A stretch of DNA of 64,000 nucleotides from a filamentous cyanobacterium ESFC-1 (GTDB lineage Bacteria > Cyanobacteriota > Cyanobacteriia > Cyanobacteriales > Spirulinaceae), in NCBI GenBank assembly GCA_000380225.1, contig KB904821.1:3825930-3889929 (forward strand). The letters are read 5' to 3'. Below, in pieces: positions 46,202 to 54,674 of the stretch. Position numbers and translations under genes: made by a program. Position 1 is the first letter of the stretch. Each line of letters begins with the position of its first letter. The notes beneath the pieces are model-generated. The model saw nothing but the letters and a program-made list of their open reading frames with translations. It did no database searches and was not told the DNA's origin.

Positions 46202-46352
46202 GGGGCGTTACTCTCCATAGGAAGGCAATAAGGAATACTTACCCAAGACCATAACCGAAAATGGATCGCTTGCCTACAAAAAATTCCCACCGATGCGATC
46301 GCGATCAGGGCGCGATCGTTGTTAAGCTAGATGTCACCTCAACTGTTGTGTT

Positions 46353-46601
46353 ATGGACGCTTTTCAACCCACGCCCCCCGAATGGACGCAACGAGCAAAA
46401 CACGCTCTACAATTTTGTTGTCCCACCTGTGGGGCTTCGGCTTACGACGCTCAACGGGTCTGGCTTAACCGCCGCGCCCCCGTGATGAGCGAAGATTATC
46501 AACGCAAGTGGCAAGAATTTTATGACTGCGAATGCGGTACGGCTTGGTGGGCTTGGAGTAGCGATCGCCCCCCTTCAGATTTGACGCGAGAAGATTCTTA
46601 G
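46353..46601 (+). CDS. Small cysteine-containing protein, zinc-ribbon-like
   Basis: An 82-residue protein from the ATG at 46353. It has CCPTCG and, 33 residues on, CECG, a spacing that could bind one metal ion. Tryptophan is frequent (EFYDCECGTAWWAWSSD). It looks like a conserved cyanobacterial protein but I cannot name a family. It is divergent from nupC; HIP1 sites crowd its upstream region. Confidence 0.65.
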   Translation: MDAFQPTPPEWTQRAKHALQFCCPTCGASAYDAQRVWLNRRAPVMSEDYQRKWQEFYDCECGTAWWAWSSDRPPSDLTREDS

Positions 46602-46852
46602 GCAGCTTTGCAATAGGCAGCTTTGCAGTAGGCAGCTTTGCAGTAGGCAGCTTTGCAATCGGTGTGTAGGGGAGGGGTTTCCCCGCCCAATAACTAATAA
46701 CCAATAACCAATAACCAATAACCAACAACCAACAACCAACAACCAATAACCAACAACCAACAACAAATGACTAAGGACGAATGACGAATAACCAATCCCG
46801 GTTTCCAAGGTGCGCCAGAACGAATTATTCTAGAGGATTATCGGGATTTTAA
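46602..46852. repeat. Heptamer arrays and GGGGAGGGGTTTC repeat upstream of accC
   Basis: 46600-46655 has a 14-base unit (GGCAGCTTTGCAAT/GTA, twice seven) in three to four copies. 46664-46690 is a GGGGAGGGGTTTCCCC-type repeat. 46690-46770 holds AACCAAT/AACCAAC heptamers. No gene is seen. Confidence 0.8.
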
Positions 46853-46864
46853 ATGCACCAACAG

Positions 46865-48208
46865 ATGCAGTTTTCAAAAGTTTTAATTGCCAATCGCGGG
46901 GAAATTGCCTTACGGATTCTTCGCAGTTGTGAAGAAATGGGCATTGCCACCGTTGCTGTCCATTCCACCATCGACCAACACGCCCTTCATGTCCAACTCG
47001 CAGATGAAAGCGTGTGCATTGGTCAAGCCCCCAGTAACAAAAGTTATCTTAACATTCCTAACATCATCGCGGCGGCCCTCACCACCAACGCTACCGCCAT
47101 TCATCCCGGCTATGGTTTCCTGGCTGAAAATGCCCGCTTTGCTGAGATTTGCGCCGATCATCACATTGCCTTTATCGGCCCGACTCCGGCGGCCATGCTG
47201 GCTATGGGGGATAAATCTACCGCCAAAAAAACCATGCAAAAAGCCGGGGTTCCCACCCTCCCCGGTAGTGACGGCTTGTTAACCAGTGAAGCCGAAGCCA
47301 AGGCGATCGCCCGCGACATTGGCTATCCCGTCATCCTCAAAGCCACCGCCGGGGGTGGAGGACGCGGAATGCGTTTGGTACGCGACGAAAGCGGACTGAT
47401 TCGCTCGTTTCATGCCGCCCAAGGAGAAGCCGAGGCCGCTTTTGGTAATGCGGGGGTATATCTCGAAAAATTCATCGAGTGTCCCCGTCACATCGAGTTC
47501 CAAATCCTGGCCGATGGTTACGGCAATGCGATTCACTTGGGGGAACGGGATTGCTCGATTCAACGCCGCCACCAAAAACTGCTCGAAGAAGCCCCTAGCC
47601 TCATTCTTACGCCGAAACTGCGGCAGAAAATGGGCAATGCGGCGGTTAAAGCGGCAAAATCGATTAATTATATTGGCGCGGGGACGGTTGAATTTCTCCT
47701 CGACGAATCCGGTAACTTTTACTTTATGGAAATGAATACTCGGATTCAGGTCGAACACCCAGTTACAGAGATGATCTGCGGTTTAGACCTCATTGCCGAA
47801 CAAATCCGAGCCGCCCAAGGGGATAAACTGTCTTTAAATCAAAACCAAGTGCAGTTCAGCGGCCACGCGATCGAATGCCGTATTAATGCCGAAGACCCCG
47901 ATCGCAACTTCCGCCCCCATCCCGGTCGCATTAGCGGTTATCTTCCCCCAGGGGGGCCGGGGGTTCGCATGGATTCCCATGTCTACACCGATTACGAAAT
48001 TCCCCCTTATTACGATTCTTTGATTGGTAAATTGATCGTCTGGGGGCCGACTCGCGATGCAGCGATTAAGCGCATGAGACGGGCTTTACGCGAATGTGCG
48101 ATTACGGGAGTTCCCACAACTATTAATTTTCACCAACGCATCCTCGAAACTCCGGCTTTTCTCGCGGGGGATGTCTATACCAACTTTATCGAGAAGCACA
48201 TGAAGTAG
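46865..48208 (+). CDS. accC: Acetyl-CoA carboxylase, biotin carboxylase subunit
   Basis: Carboxylates the biotin of BCCP with ATP and bicarbonate, the first half-reaction of fatty acid synthesis. The 447-residue ATP-grasp protein shows [20 protein letters not shown], the Gly-rich loop [71 protein letters not shown] and the C-terminal [14 protein letters not shown] use the ATG at 46865; an upstream ATG at 46853 would add four residues (MHQQ). accA, accB and accD are not in the window. Its upstream DNA is all repeats. Confidence 0.97.
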   Translation: MQFSKVLIANRGEIALRILRSCEEMGIATVAVHSTIDQHALHVQLADESVCIGQAPSNKSYLNIPNIIAAALTTNATAIHPGYGFLAENARFAEICADHHIAFIGPTPAAMLAMGDKSTAKKTMQKAGVPTLPGSDGLLTSEAEAKAIARDIGYPVILKATAGGGGRGMRLVRDESGLIRSFHAAQGEAEAAFGNAGVYLEKFIECPRHIEFQILADGYGNAIHLGERDCSIQRRHQKLLEEAPSLILTPKLRQKMGNAAVKAAKSINYIGAGTVEFLLDESGNFYFMEMNTRIQVEHPVTEMICGLDLIAEQIRAAQGDKLSLNQNQVQFSGHAIECRINAEDPDRNFRPHPGRISGYLPPGGPGVRMDSHVYTDYEIPPYYDSLIGKLIVWGPTRDAAIKRMRRALRECAITGVPTTINFHQRILETPAFLAGDVYTNFIEKHMK

Positions 48209-48276
48209 TTTTTTGTCATTTGTCCTTTGTCCTTTGTCCTTTGACCAATGACCAACGACCAATGACCAATGACCAA

Positions 48277-48558
48277 CTACATCATTTTCAACAAGCCCTG
48301 CTGACCGAGGAGAACTTCGCGGAGTAAGGAGACAATACCCACCCAGATGATCGGCGTGATGTCTACGCCGCCAATGGGCGGTACAAGTTTACGCAGGGGA
48401 ATTAAAAAGGGTTCGGTGGGTAAAATCACCAAAATAAAGGGAAAACGGCGAGCATCGGCTTGAGGATACCAAGTCAAGACAATGCGGCAAATAAAGAGTA
48501 AAATCATCGCTCCAAGGAGGAGATTTAAGCCCAGTAAGCTCAGATCGGTAAAATTCAT
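48277..48558 (-). CDS. YggT family membrane protein
   Basis: A 93-residue protein with two membrane segments (about 9-27 and 60-85). The core RIVLTWYPQADARRFPFILV, LPTEPFLIPLRKLVPPIGG and VDITPIIWVGIVSLLREVLL is that of the YggT/Ycf19 family. Cyanobacterial and plastid members have been linked to thylakoid organisation and cytochrome assembly; the bacterial role is unclear. It converges with accC; heptamers fill the 68 bases between. Confidence 0.9.
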   Translation of the reverse strand: MNFTDLSLLGLNLLLGAMILLFICRIVLTWYPQADARRFPFILVILPTEPFLIPLRKLVPPIGGVDITPIIWVGIVSLLREVLLGQQGLLKMM

Positions 48559-48781
48559 AAAAAATTAGGGGAGTGGCGTGAAATGTTACGATTTGTCACT
48601 TTAGCTAAATTTATTTTAACGGTCAGAGGTGGGTGTTGTTCGGGGAATTTGGGGGGCGATCGCGCCAGCAAACTCTGGCCTGACTGAAAATAAAGTTATG
48701 GCGATCCGGTAAAATTGTTGTGTTTTGTGACAAAATTTTAAACAAGACAAGACACAATAACAGCAAAATCTTAGAAAAGTT

Positions 48782-48901
48782 ATGACACCTTCACTGGCAA
48801 ATTTCCTCTGGAGCTTATTAGCAGGCGGACTGATCGTGGTAATCCCCGCTACTGCCTTTTTAGTTATTATCAGTCAAGCTGACAAGATTCAACGCGGTTA
48901 A
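48782..48901 (+). CDS. psbX: Photosystem II protein PsbX
   Basis: A 39-residue single-span protein: MTPSLANFLWSLLAGGLIVV followed by IPATAFLVIISQADKIQRG. Length, the N-terminal TPSLxNFLWSL and the QxDKIQR end match PsbX, a small peripheral subunit of photosystem II near the secondary quinone site. It is easily missed because of its size. It precedes ycf66 by 223 bases, the common psbX-ycf66 order in cyanobacteria. A long-loop inverted repeat follows its stop. Confidence 0.93.
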   Translation: MTPSLANFLWSLLAGGLIVVIPATAFLVIISQADKIQRG

Positions 48902-48936
48902 TAAAGACCGTTAATTGGTTGAAATCTATTGGATCG

Positions 48937-49010
48937 CCTCAGTTTCTTAAAAAGGCTGAATGTTGCTTCTATATGCGCCCATTCTCTAGCCCGAAGAAAC
49001 TGAGGCTTTT
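48937..49010 (+). terminator. Long-loop inverted repeat after psbX
   Basis: CCTCAGTTTCTT (48937-48948) pairs perfectly over 12 bases with AAGAAACTGAGG (48994-49005), which is followed by CTTTT. The loop is 45 bases. It may end psbX transcription or mark a small element. The T-run is short, so termination is only probable. Confidence 0.55.
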
Positions 49011-49124
49011 GCCTAAACAAGGGCAGGCGATCGCGGTTTACTGTCCCAAGATGGCAACGTTAAACTAGATTGAGTCAAGTGTGGCTAATCATGGCTAAGA
49101 TAGGACTGACTTAGGAGAGCAGCA

Positions 49125-50105
49125 ATGGTCAATTTTGGGCTGAACTCAGCCAGTATTCTCGGTATTTTTCTCGCCGTGGCGGGTGCAGGTTTATACTTCA
49201 TGCGGACGATTCGCCCGGAACTGTCGCGAGATCATGATATTTTCTTCGCCGCCGTGGGCTTGGTCTGTGGCGCAATTTTGCTGTGGAGTGGATGGCGACT
49301 CGATCCGATTTTGCAGTTAAGTCAGTTTCTCTTGACCGGATCGGCGATCTTTTTTGCTTTTGAGGCCATTCGTTTACGGGGCATTGCCACCGAACAAGCC
49401 AGACGCAACACGCCAATTGTAGACGACGAGCGCCCGGTGAGTCGAGTGTATCGCGAAGCTAAGTTAGACGACCGCGATTACTACGAAGAACCCACCTATC
49501 CCAAAAAACGCCTGAAAGGTACGCGGGATGCTCGACCGACCCGCCGCAGCGATTACGAAGCCGAAGAACAGCGACCCACACCCACCAGTCGCAGAAGCCG
49601 CGAGCCTTATAACGAACCCTACGAAGACCGCAGCCGGAAATCTCGTCGCTCTCGTCCGAGTTCGCCACCGCTAGAACGCTACGGCACAACTTACGAAGAC
49701 TGGGAAGCGAATCAAGAAGGTTACGGAGAACCCCCGACTCCTCCGGTGAGTCGCTCTCGTCGTCCCCGTCCGACCCCAGAAGCGGATATGCCGCCAAGTC
49801 GCCCCAGCCGCAGAAGCCGCCCCAGTCGCGATTCTCGTCCCCGTTCTGAGGAAATCGAAGCGACTCCGGTTGATTATGTCGATTATCAGCCCGTAGAAGA
49901 TATTGACGCACCCAGCGATGTAGCCGAGCGTTTTGGGACTTCCTACGATGACAGCGAGGAAGATACCTATCCAGAAACCTACGAAGATGAAAGGGTGGGT
50001 GAAGGTACTGGCTACGAAGACGAGTATGACGACTATGAGCCAGAAGACGACCGAGGGATTGCCCCAGAGCGCGATCGCGGTCGCCCCAGTTCCTTTGATT
50101 ACTAA
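49125..50105 (+). CDS. ycf66: Ycf66 family protein with long disordered tail
   Basis: A 326-residue protein whose first 95 residues are the Ycf66 domain: MVNFGLNSASILGIFLAVAG, three membrane segments, and QFLLTGSAIFFAFEAIRLRG. Ycf66 occurs in cyanobacteria and some plastids; its role is unknown. The last 230 residues are low complexity: Arg/Ser/Pro-rich (SRRSREPYNEPYEDRSRKS) then strongly acidic (DSEEDTYPETYEDE), surely disordered. The ribosome site AGGAGA lies 8 bases before the ATG. The next gene begins within 10 bases of the stop. Confidence 0.92.
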   Translation: MVNFGLNSASILGIFLAVAGAGLYFMRTIRPELSRDHDIFFAAVGLVCGAILLWSGWRLDPILQLSQFLLTGSAIFFAFEAIRLRGIATEQARRNTPIVDDERPVSRVYREAKLDDRDYYEEPTYPKKRLKGTRDARPTRRSDYEAEEQRPTPTSRRSREPYNEPYEDRSRKSRRSRPSSPPLERYGTTYEDWEANQEGYGEPPTPPVSRSRRPRPTPEADMPPSRPSRRSRPSRDSRPRSEEIEATPVDYVDYQPVEDIDAPSDVAERFGTSYDDSEEDTYPETYEDERVGEGTGYEDEYDDYEPEDDRGIAPERDRGRPSSFDY

Positions 50106-50114
50106 GGCTTGGGG

Positions 50115-50651
50115 ATGGCAGGTTTTCGCCATTGGCTAGGGTGGGCGATCGCTTCGGGTTGCGCGATCGCGCTAACCGCTTGTGGAGACCCGCAAACCGC
50201 CCCCGGCCCAGCTAACCTCAACAGTCGCTACAACGACGAACAGCCCAGTCTAAGCGGCGATGGTCGTTGGCTGGCCTTTGTTTCCAATCGCAACGGCACA
50301 AATCAGATTGTCTTGTACGATTTGCGCCAAAAACGTTTCTTAGAACTCGCCGGACTCAATCCCAGCAATACTTTAACCGAAAGCCCCAGTTTGAGCTTGA
50401 CGGGGCGTTATGTGACCTATTTGGTTTATGAGCAAGGCCGCGCTGAAATCGCCTTGTATGACCGCATTATCGGGCAATCCCAAGTTTTGACCCAACGCTA
50501 CAATCACTGGGTTCGCAACCCCCAAATTAGCCCCGATGGGCGTTACATCGTCTTTGAAACCAGCCGCCGCGGCCAGTGGGATATCGAAGTTCTCGACCGC
50601 GGCCCGGATGTTGAGTTGGATTTACCCGAAGGGGCCTTGGTTGAACCCTAA
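50115..50651 (+). CDS. TolB-like beta-propeller lipoprotein
   Basis: A 178-residue protein with a lipoprotein signal (LGWAIASGCAIALTAC, lipid Cys near residue 25) and three TolB/WD40-like repeats, each with the blade signature: DEQPSLSGDGRWLAFVSNRN, ESPSLSLTGRYVTYLVYEQG and RNPQISPDGRYIVFETSRRG. A complete propeller needs more blades, so it may act as an oligomer or with partners. I take the ATG at 50115. It lies 9 bases past ycf66 and is probably cotranscribed with it. Confidence 0.85.
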   Translation: MAGFRHWLGWAIASGCAIALTACGDPQTAPGPANLNSRYNDEQPSLSGDGRWLAFVSNRNGTNQIVLYDLRQKRFLELAGLNPSNTLTESPSLSLTGRYVTYLVYEQGRAEIALYDRIIGQSQVLTQRYNHWVRNPQISPDGRYIVFETSRRGQWDIEVLDRGPDVELDLPEGALVEP

Positions 50652-50686
50652 TTCACATCAATTGCCAGAAAACACCAAAGAGACAC

Positions 50687-50719
50687 AAAACCCCAGTTTC
50701 TTCTAAAAACCGGGGTTTT
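50687..50719. terminator. Convergent hairpin between the TolB-like gene and glcF
   Basis: The arms AAAACCCCAGTTT and AAACCGGGGTTTT enclose a short loop, between two convergent genes; T-runs on each strand let it work in both directions. Same family as the hairpin at 14493. Confidence 0.72.
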
Positions 50720-50724
50720 AATGC

Positions 50725-52098
50725 TTAAATTTCAATCTTTTCCCCACGAATCGAAGCATCTAATAACTCCATCGGATGCTTCACTTTCATTTCTTTTCCT
50801 TGCAATTTTAAATGCTTGACAATTTGCAAAGAACAACCGGGATTAGAAGACGCAATCATTTTCGCGCCAGTATTTAATAAATTATCGACTTTTTGCTGTC
50901 CTAACTCGTCAGCCACTTGCGGTTGCAGCATATTGTAAACCCCCGCACTACCACAACATAACGCCGCATCAACAGGTTCTTTTAAGGTAATATCGGGGAT
51001 ATTTCGTAACAATTGACGGGGCTGTAAACTGATTTTTTGACCGTGGAGTAAATGACAAGCATCTTGATAAACCAAAGTTGTCGGTTCAGGGGTAATCGGC
51101 GATAATTCTGCCGTTAAACCTACCTCTGCCAAAAACTCATTTACATCGCGAACTTTAGCGACAAATGCCTCTGCTTTGGCTTTATATTCCGGGTCATCTT
51201 GCAGGATGTGGGCGTATTCTTTGAGGGTATGACCGCAACCTGCCGCATTAATAATAATATAGTCTACATCCGTATCGGCAAAGCTATCAATCATTTGTTT
51301 TGCCAGGGCTTGGGCTTGGTTTTCTTGCCCTTGGTGAGCAGGTAAAGCGGCACAGCAGCCTTGAGTTTTAGGGATAACGACTTCGCAGCCATTCGCGGTT
51401 AAAACGCGGGCTGTCGCCTCATTAACGGGGGAGAAAAACAAACGCTGGACGCAACCTAAAATCATGCCGACACGATACCGCTTTTGATTTTGGGCGGGGA
51501 TAATGTCGGGTAATTCTTGCCACAAATTCTGGAGTTTGATGTTCGGTAAAATTGACTCCATAGCGGCTAAACGAGGGGAGAAAAACTTGAGCCAACCTGT
51601 TCCCCGTATTAATTTCTGTAAGCCGGAGATTTGATACAACCACAGAACCATTAAAAGAGGGCGCAAACGCTTGGGATAAGGGAATAAGTTAAAGATTAAA
51701 CTGCGGTATAACTTATCCCATAAACTGCGGGGCTGATTGCGTTCGACTTGGGGACGAGTTGCGGCGATTAATTTGTCATATTCGACCCCAGAGGGACAAG
51801 TACTAACGCAAGCGAGACAACCCAAACAAGAATCAAAATGTTCGGTAGTGGCTTCGGTTAAAGCGGCTTCTCCTTTGTTAATGGCATCCATTAAGTAAAT
51901 GCGACCTCTAGGAGAGTCCATTTCTTTACCAATAACGCGATAACTGGGACAAGTGGACAAACAAAAGCCGCAGTGAACGCAGGTATCAATTAAGTCTTGT
52001 TTGGGGGGATGTTTTTCATCAAATCCTTCGAGTTGTTTGTCGAGTTGGGTTTGAAAGTCAAAGCTGGTATTTTTAATTTCGTTTTGGGAAGATTGCAT
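50725..52098 (-). CDS. glcF: Glycolate dehydrogenase iron-sulfur subunit GlcF
   Basis: A 457-residue Fe-S subunit of glycolate dehydrogenase, which oxidises glycolate to glyoxylate in photorespiration. Two 4Fe-4S ferredoxin motifs lie at the N-terminus (CVHCGFCLSTCPSY and CLGCLACVSTCPSG), and two cysteine-rich CCG domains follow (GCCAALPAHQG and INAAGCGHTLKEY; DACHLLHGQ and ALCCGSAGVYNML). It lies downstream of glcE with 197 bases between, partly repeats. The catalytic GlcD subunit is not in the window. Confidence 0.93.
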   Translation of the reverse strand: MQSSQNEIKNTSFDFQTQLDKQLEGFDEKHPPKQDLIDTCVHCGFCLSTCPSYRVIGKEMDSPRGRIYLMDAINKGEAALTEATTEHFDSCLGCLACVSTCPSGVEYDKLIAATRPQVERNQPRSLWDKLYRSLIFNLFPYPKRLRPLLMVLWLYQISGLQKLIRGTGWLKFFSPRLAAMESILPNIKLQNLWQELPDIIPAQNQKRYRVGMILGCVQRLFFSPVNEATARVLTANGCEVVIPKTQGCCAALPAHQGQENQAQALAKQMIDSFADTDVDYIIINAAGCGHTLKEYAHILQDDPEYKAKAEAFVAKVRDVNEFLAEVGLTAELSPITPEPTTLVYQDACHLLHGQKISLQPRQLLRNIPDITLKEPVDAALCCGSAGVYNMLQPQVADELGQQKVDNLLNTGAKMIASSNPGCSLQIVKHLKLQGKEMKVKHPMELLDASIRGEKIEI

Positions 52099-52295
52099 GG
52101 GTATTTCAGTGATCAGTTATCAGTCATCAGTTATCAGTCCAGTATCAAGAAATTGTGTAGGGTGGGCATCGCCTACCATGTCTACTTCTTCGAGCCTATT
52201 TCTAATATTTGAAGCCAGAATCGCAGCATCATACAATCGAGGCAGAGCGTCGTTATTGCGTCCCTTGGTAGAACCACCGAACAAGATTTTAATAA
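52099..52295. repeat. Repeat-filled spacer between glcE and glcF
   Basis: 52105-52140 holds ATCAGTT/ATCAGTC heptamers, 52155-52180 a GTAGGGTGGGCATCGCCTAC palindrome, and 52257-52292 a copy of the CCTTGGTAGAACCA hairpin repeat. The spacer between two subunit genes of one enzyme is usually short, so repeats have probably invaded it. Confidence 0.65.
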
Positions 52296-53591
52296 CTAAA
52301 TGCCGTCGATAAAACGACCGGGACTGAGGATACTTTTCGGGTCAAATTGTTGTTTTATTTTTTGCATAAACGCGATCGCATTGCCGGGATAACCCCAAGG
52401 ATCGATTTGTTTTTTGAAATTAGCCGGGGCTTCTAAGATTGTGAGAAAACCTTGGTGATTTTGACAAGTTTCGCGAATTTGGCGGACTTGGTGGGTTTTA
52501 ATTTCCGGTTGTAAATGTAAGCGTCCAACACCGCTACTCGCATGAATGATGCCCCAATGGGAAGATTTTAAAGATTGTAAAAAATCGACGGCGGCAGTGG
52601 GGGTTACGCCTATTTTACAGGTAATGGCTTGCGGGGAAACCGGAACACGCATTAGACTTCGTAGGCGATCGCATAACTCAATTTCATCATTCTGGCGATA
52701 TTGCTGAATTTTCAGCTTTAATGATGCAGCCAGGCTTTCAACTTGCTGAATTTGAGTCGCAACGCTTGGGGCAATACTGCGAAACTGCAAAATTAGGGCT
52801 AAATTTTCCCCGATGTGCAGCTTTTGAGTAATTCCAGAGGACAAAAGATCGGCAAAATTAGGCGTTAAGCTAGAAGACATCAGGGTTTGATTGAGTTTAG
52901 CAATCTCGTCTGTGTTTCCTGTAATCACTAAGGTTGCACTATCTTCAGGGATGGGATAAGTCCGAAACGTAACTTGCGAAATTACCCCTAATGTGCCATA
53001 AGACCCGGAAAATAGCTTCATCATGTCGTAACCCGCCACATTCTTGACGACACGCCCACCAGCTTTGGCTAACTTGCCGTCAGACCGCACAAAACTAATA
53101 CCTAAAACCATATCCCGCAATCCGCCGTACCTCTCTCGCCAAGTGTCCCCAGTCGCCACTAAACCGCCAAGGGTAGTTTCGGGATAAGCGGGGTGGAGGG
53201 GAATATATTGATGATGTTGGGCAAGGTGGGCTTGTAAATCCGCGAGTTTTACCCCGGCTTCAGCAGTTACAGTCAGATCGCCCACGGCATGATCGAGGAT
53301 ACGGTTGAGTTTGTGGGTACTCAGGACAAGCGGCACAGAATCGGGCATTAAGCCGCCCCAAGATAGCTTGCTACCATTACCACAAGTCAATATCGGCCAA
53401 GCTTGGTTGTAGGCTTCTGTGAGGATGCGAGAGAGGGCATCGGGGGTGTGGGGGGTGACGAAATAAGCGGCGGGATTTGGAGATGTAATTGCTTTCTCAA
53501 TTCGTTTTTGCCAATCAGCATCAAGACGATCCCAAGGGGTAATTTCTAAATCGGTGGTGGCAAGATTTTCTAAAACAGAAGTAGATGGCAT
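52296..53591 (-). CDS. glcE: Glycolate dehydrogenase FAD-binding subunit GlcE
   Basis: A 431-residue FAD_binding_4 protein. It shows PILTCGNGSKLSWGG, the FAD region YPETTLGGLVATGDTWRERY, GGLRDMVLGISFVRSDGKLA, GGRVVKNVAGYDMMKLFSGS, YGTLGVISQVTFRTYP and the C-terminal FDPKSILSPGRF. The length and lack of a lactate/GlcD C-terminal domain point to GlcE. Upstream, in the same direction, are the Rpn-like gene and its duplicated 3' part; the spacing of 21 bases to the latter suggests one transcript. Confidence 0.9.
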   Translation of the reverse strand: MPSTSVLENLATTDLEITPWDRLDADWQKRIEKAITSPNPAAYFVTPHTPDALSRILTEAYNQAWPILTCGNGSKLSWGGLMPDSVPLVLSTHKLNRILDHAVGDLTVTAEAGVKLADLQAHLAQHHQYIPLHPAYPETTLGGLVATGDTWRERYGGLRDMVLGISFVRSDGKLAKAGGRVVKNVAGYDMMKLFSGSYGTLGVISQVTFRTYPIPEDSATLVITGNTDEIAKLNQTLMSSSLTPNFADLLSSGITQKLHIGENLALILQFRSIAPSVATQIQQVESLAASLKLKIQQYRQNDEIELCDRLRSLMRVPVSPQAITCKIGVTPTAAVDFLQSLKSSHWGIIHASSGVGRLHLQPEIKTHQVRQIRETCQNHQGFLTILEAPANFKKQIDPWGYPGNAIAFMQKIKQQFDPKSILSPGRFIDGI

Positions 53592-53612
53592 TTCAGGGAT
53601 AATAGGCTTTGG

Positions 53613-53810
53613 CTACTCTGATTCTAATTGTGACACTTGTTCGATGGTTAGACCTGTCACTTCAGCAATTTGCGCCAGGGTCATACCTAAGTTGAGTAAG
53701 TTTTTTGCAACTTCAGCTTTGCCTTTGATTTTGCCTCGGGCTTCACCTCGAATTTCACCACGGGCTTCCCCTTTCTGAAGTATGTCTTGATAAATGACGG
53801 ATTCTTCCAT
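53613..53810 (-). CDS. Stand-alone duplicate of the Rpn C-terminal domain (short-form, antitoxin-like)
   Basis: A 65-residue protein starting MEESVIYQDILQKGEARGEI. It is a tandem duplicate of the last 61 codons of the upstream nuclease gene, with a 4-residue insertion (KIKG) in the Gly/Arg/Glu-rich helix. It ends in the helix-turn-helix-like AQIAEVTGLTIEQVSQLESE. Its ATG matches the internal ATG of the parent, and AAAGGA lies 8 bases upstream. Over the first 26 codons the two copies differ at 11 silent positions and none that change the protein. So it is an old duplicate kept under selection, not debris. Its role as an inhibitor of the nuclease is inference. Confidence 0.7.
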   Translation of the reverse strand: MEESVIYQDILQKGEARGEIRGEARGKIKGKAEVAKNLLNLGMTLAQIAEVTGLTIEQVSQLESE

Positions 53811-53828
53811 GATTTCTGTCCTTTCTGG

Positions 53829-54596
53829 CTACTCAGACTGTAATTGCGATATTTGTTCGACAGTTAAGCCTGTCACTTCAGCAATTTGCGGAATAGCCAT
53901 GCCTAAGTTGAGTAGGTTTCTTGCGACTTCAGCTTTGCCTCTAGCTTCTCCCCGGATTTCGCCACGGGCTTCCCCTTTTTGCAGGATGTCTTGGTAAATG
54001 ACTGATTCTTCCATTAGTTCTGTCCTCAATAACTGTTGAATTAACCTTTTCTCTAATACTAGCCCAGCTAATATCGAGGTGGAGGCGGCGACATCCTGTT
54101 GCTGGGTACGGCTTTCGAGGGTTTCTACTTGTTCTACTACCGTGTTTAATACCGCCGTCGGATTTGAGGTTTGTGCTAATACGGCAAAGGGTAGTAATCC
54201 CGGTGTATTGAGAAATAAATCCACGGGTTGTTCCCAGAGTCGAATTACCTCAAATTCATGGCGCAGTTTCGGCAGTTCAAATTGGGTTTGATATACCAAC
54301 GGTGAGGAAGTTTGCCGTAAATAAACCACGACTTGGTGCATCCTTTTTTGAGGGAAGCGACGATACACCCGCAGGCGATAATCTGCCATGCGAAACGGCA
54401 TATCTGGGTCGGGTTGGGTCTGAAATTCGATATGCAATACAATCCTTTCGGACTGAAGCAAAATCAAGGCATCTGCCCGTAAGGGTTGTAGGGAGAGTTC
54501 CGTGGGACTCAGGCGAGTCAGGGTAATGGGTTCCCCTAACAGCCAAGAGGCAATATCGGCGCTAAAGCGTTCGCGCTCGGTAGCGACAAACATCAT
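53829..54596 (-). CDS. Rpn-like PD-(D/E)XK nuclease (recombination-promoting nuclease / putative transposase family)
   Basis: A 255-residue protein. The N-terminal nuclease-like domain has ADALILLQ (Asp42) and HIEFQTQ (Glu57, Gln59), the D...ExQ variant of the PD-(D/E)XK core, then DMPFRMADYRLRVYRRFP and QPVDLFLNTPGLLPFAVL. A helical middle (VLEKRLIQQLLRTEL) leads to the C-terminal Gly/Glu/Arg-rich region and the AEVTGLTVEQISQLQ end. The ATG at 54596 is chosen; the frame is open from a TTG at 54608. An internal ATG (54012-54014) with its own ribosome site would make a 61-residue C-terminal form. E. coli Rpn proteins are reported to be defence nucleases held in check by such internal products. 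Confidence 0.8.
   Translation of the reverse strand: MMFVATERERFSADIASWLLGEPITLTRLSPTELSLQPLRADALILLQSERIVLHIEFQTQPDPDMPFRMADYRLRVYRRFPQKRMHQVVVYLRQTSSPLVYQTQFELPKLRHEFEVIRLWEQPVDLFLNTPGLLPFAVLAQTSNPTAVLNTVVEQVETLESRTQQQDVAASTSILAGLVLEKRLIQQLLRTELMEESVIYQDILQKGEARGEIRGEARGKAEVARNLLNLGMAIPQIAEVTGLTVEQISQLQSE
54012..54030 (-). promoter_or_regulatory. Internal ribosome binding site and start within the Rpn-like gene
   Basis: On the minus strand TTGAGGA stands 8 bases before the in-frame ATG of codon 195. The context is as good as that of most real starts here. The duplicated downstream copy starts at the equivalent ATG with its own AAAGGA site. Confidence 0.6.
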
Positions 54597-54674
54597 CAAA
54601 CATACCAATTATTCAATCTCTAGCAACATTGCAAAAATTGAGATTCCCTCTGAGGACATGCCCTAACGATCGTT

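Noticed and set aside
52150..52295. A minus-strand open frame of about 55 codons between glcE and glcF
   Set aside because: It is composed of known dispersed repeats (CCTTGG hairpin, GTAGGGTGGGC palindrome, ATCAGTT heptamers) and has no clear start.
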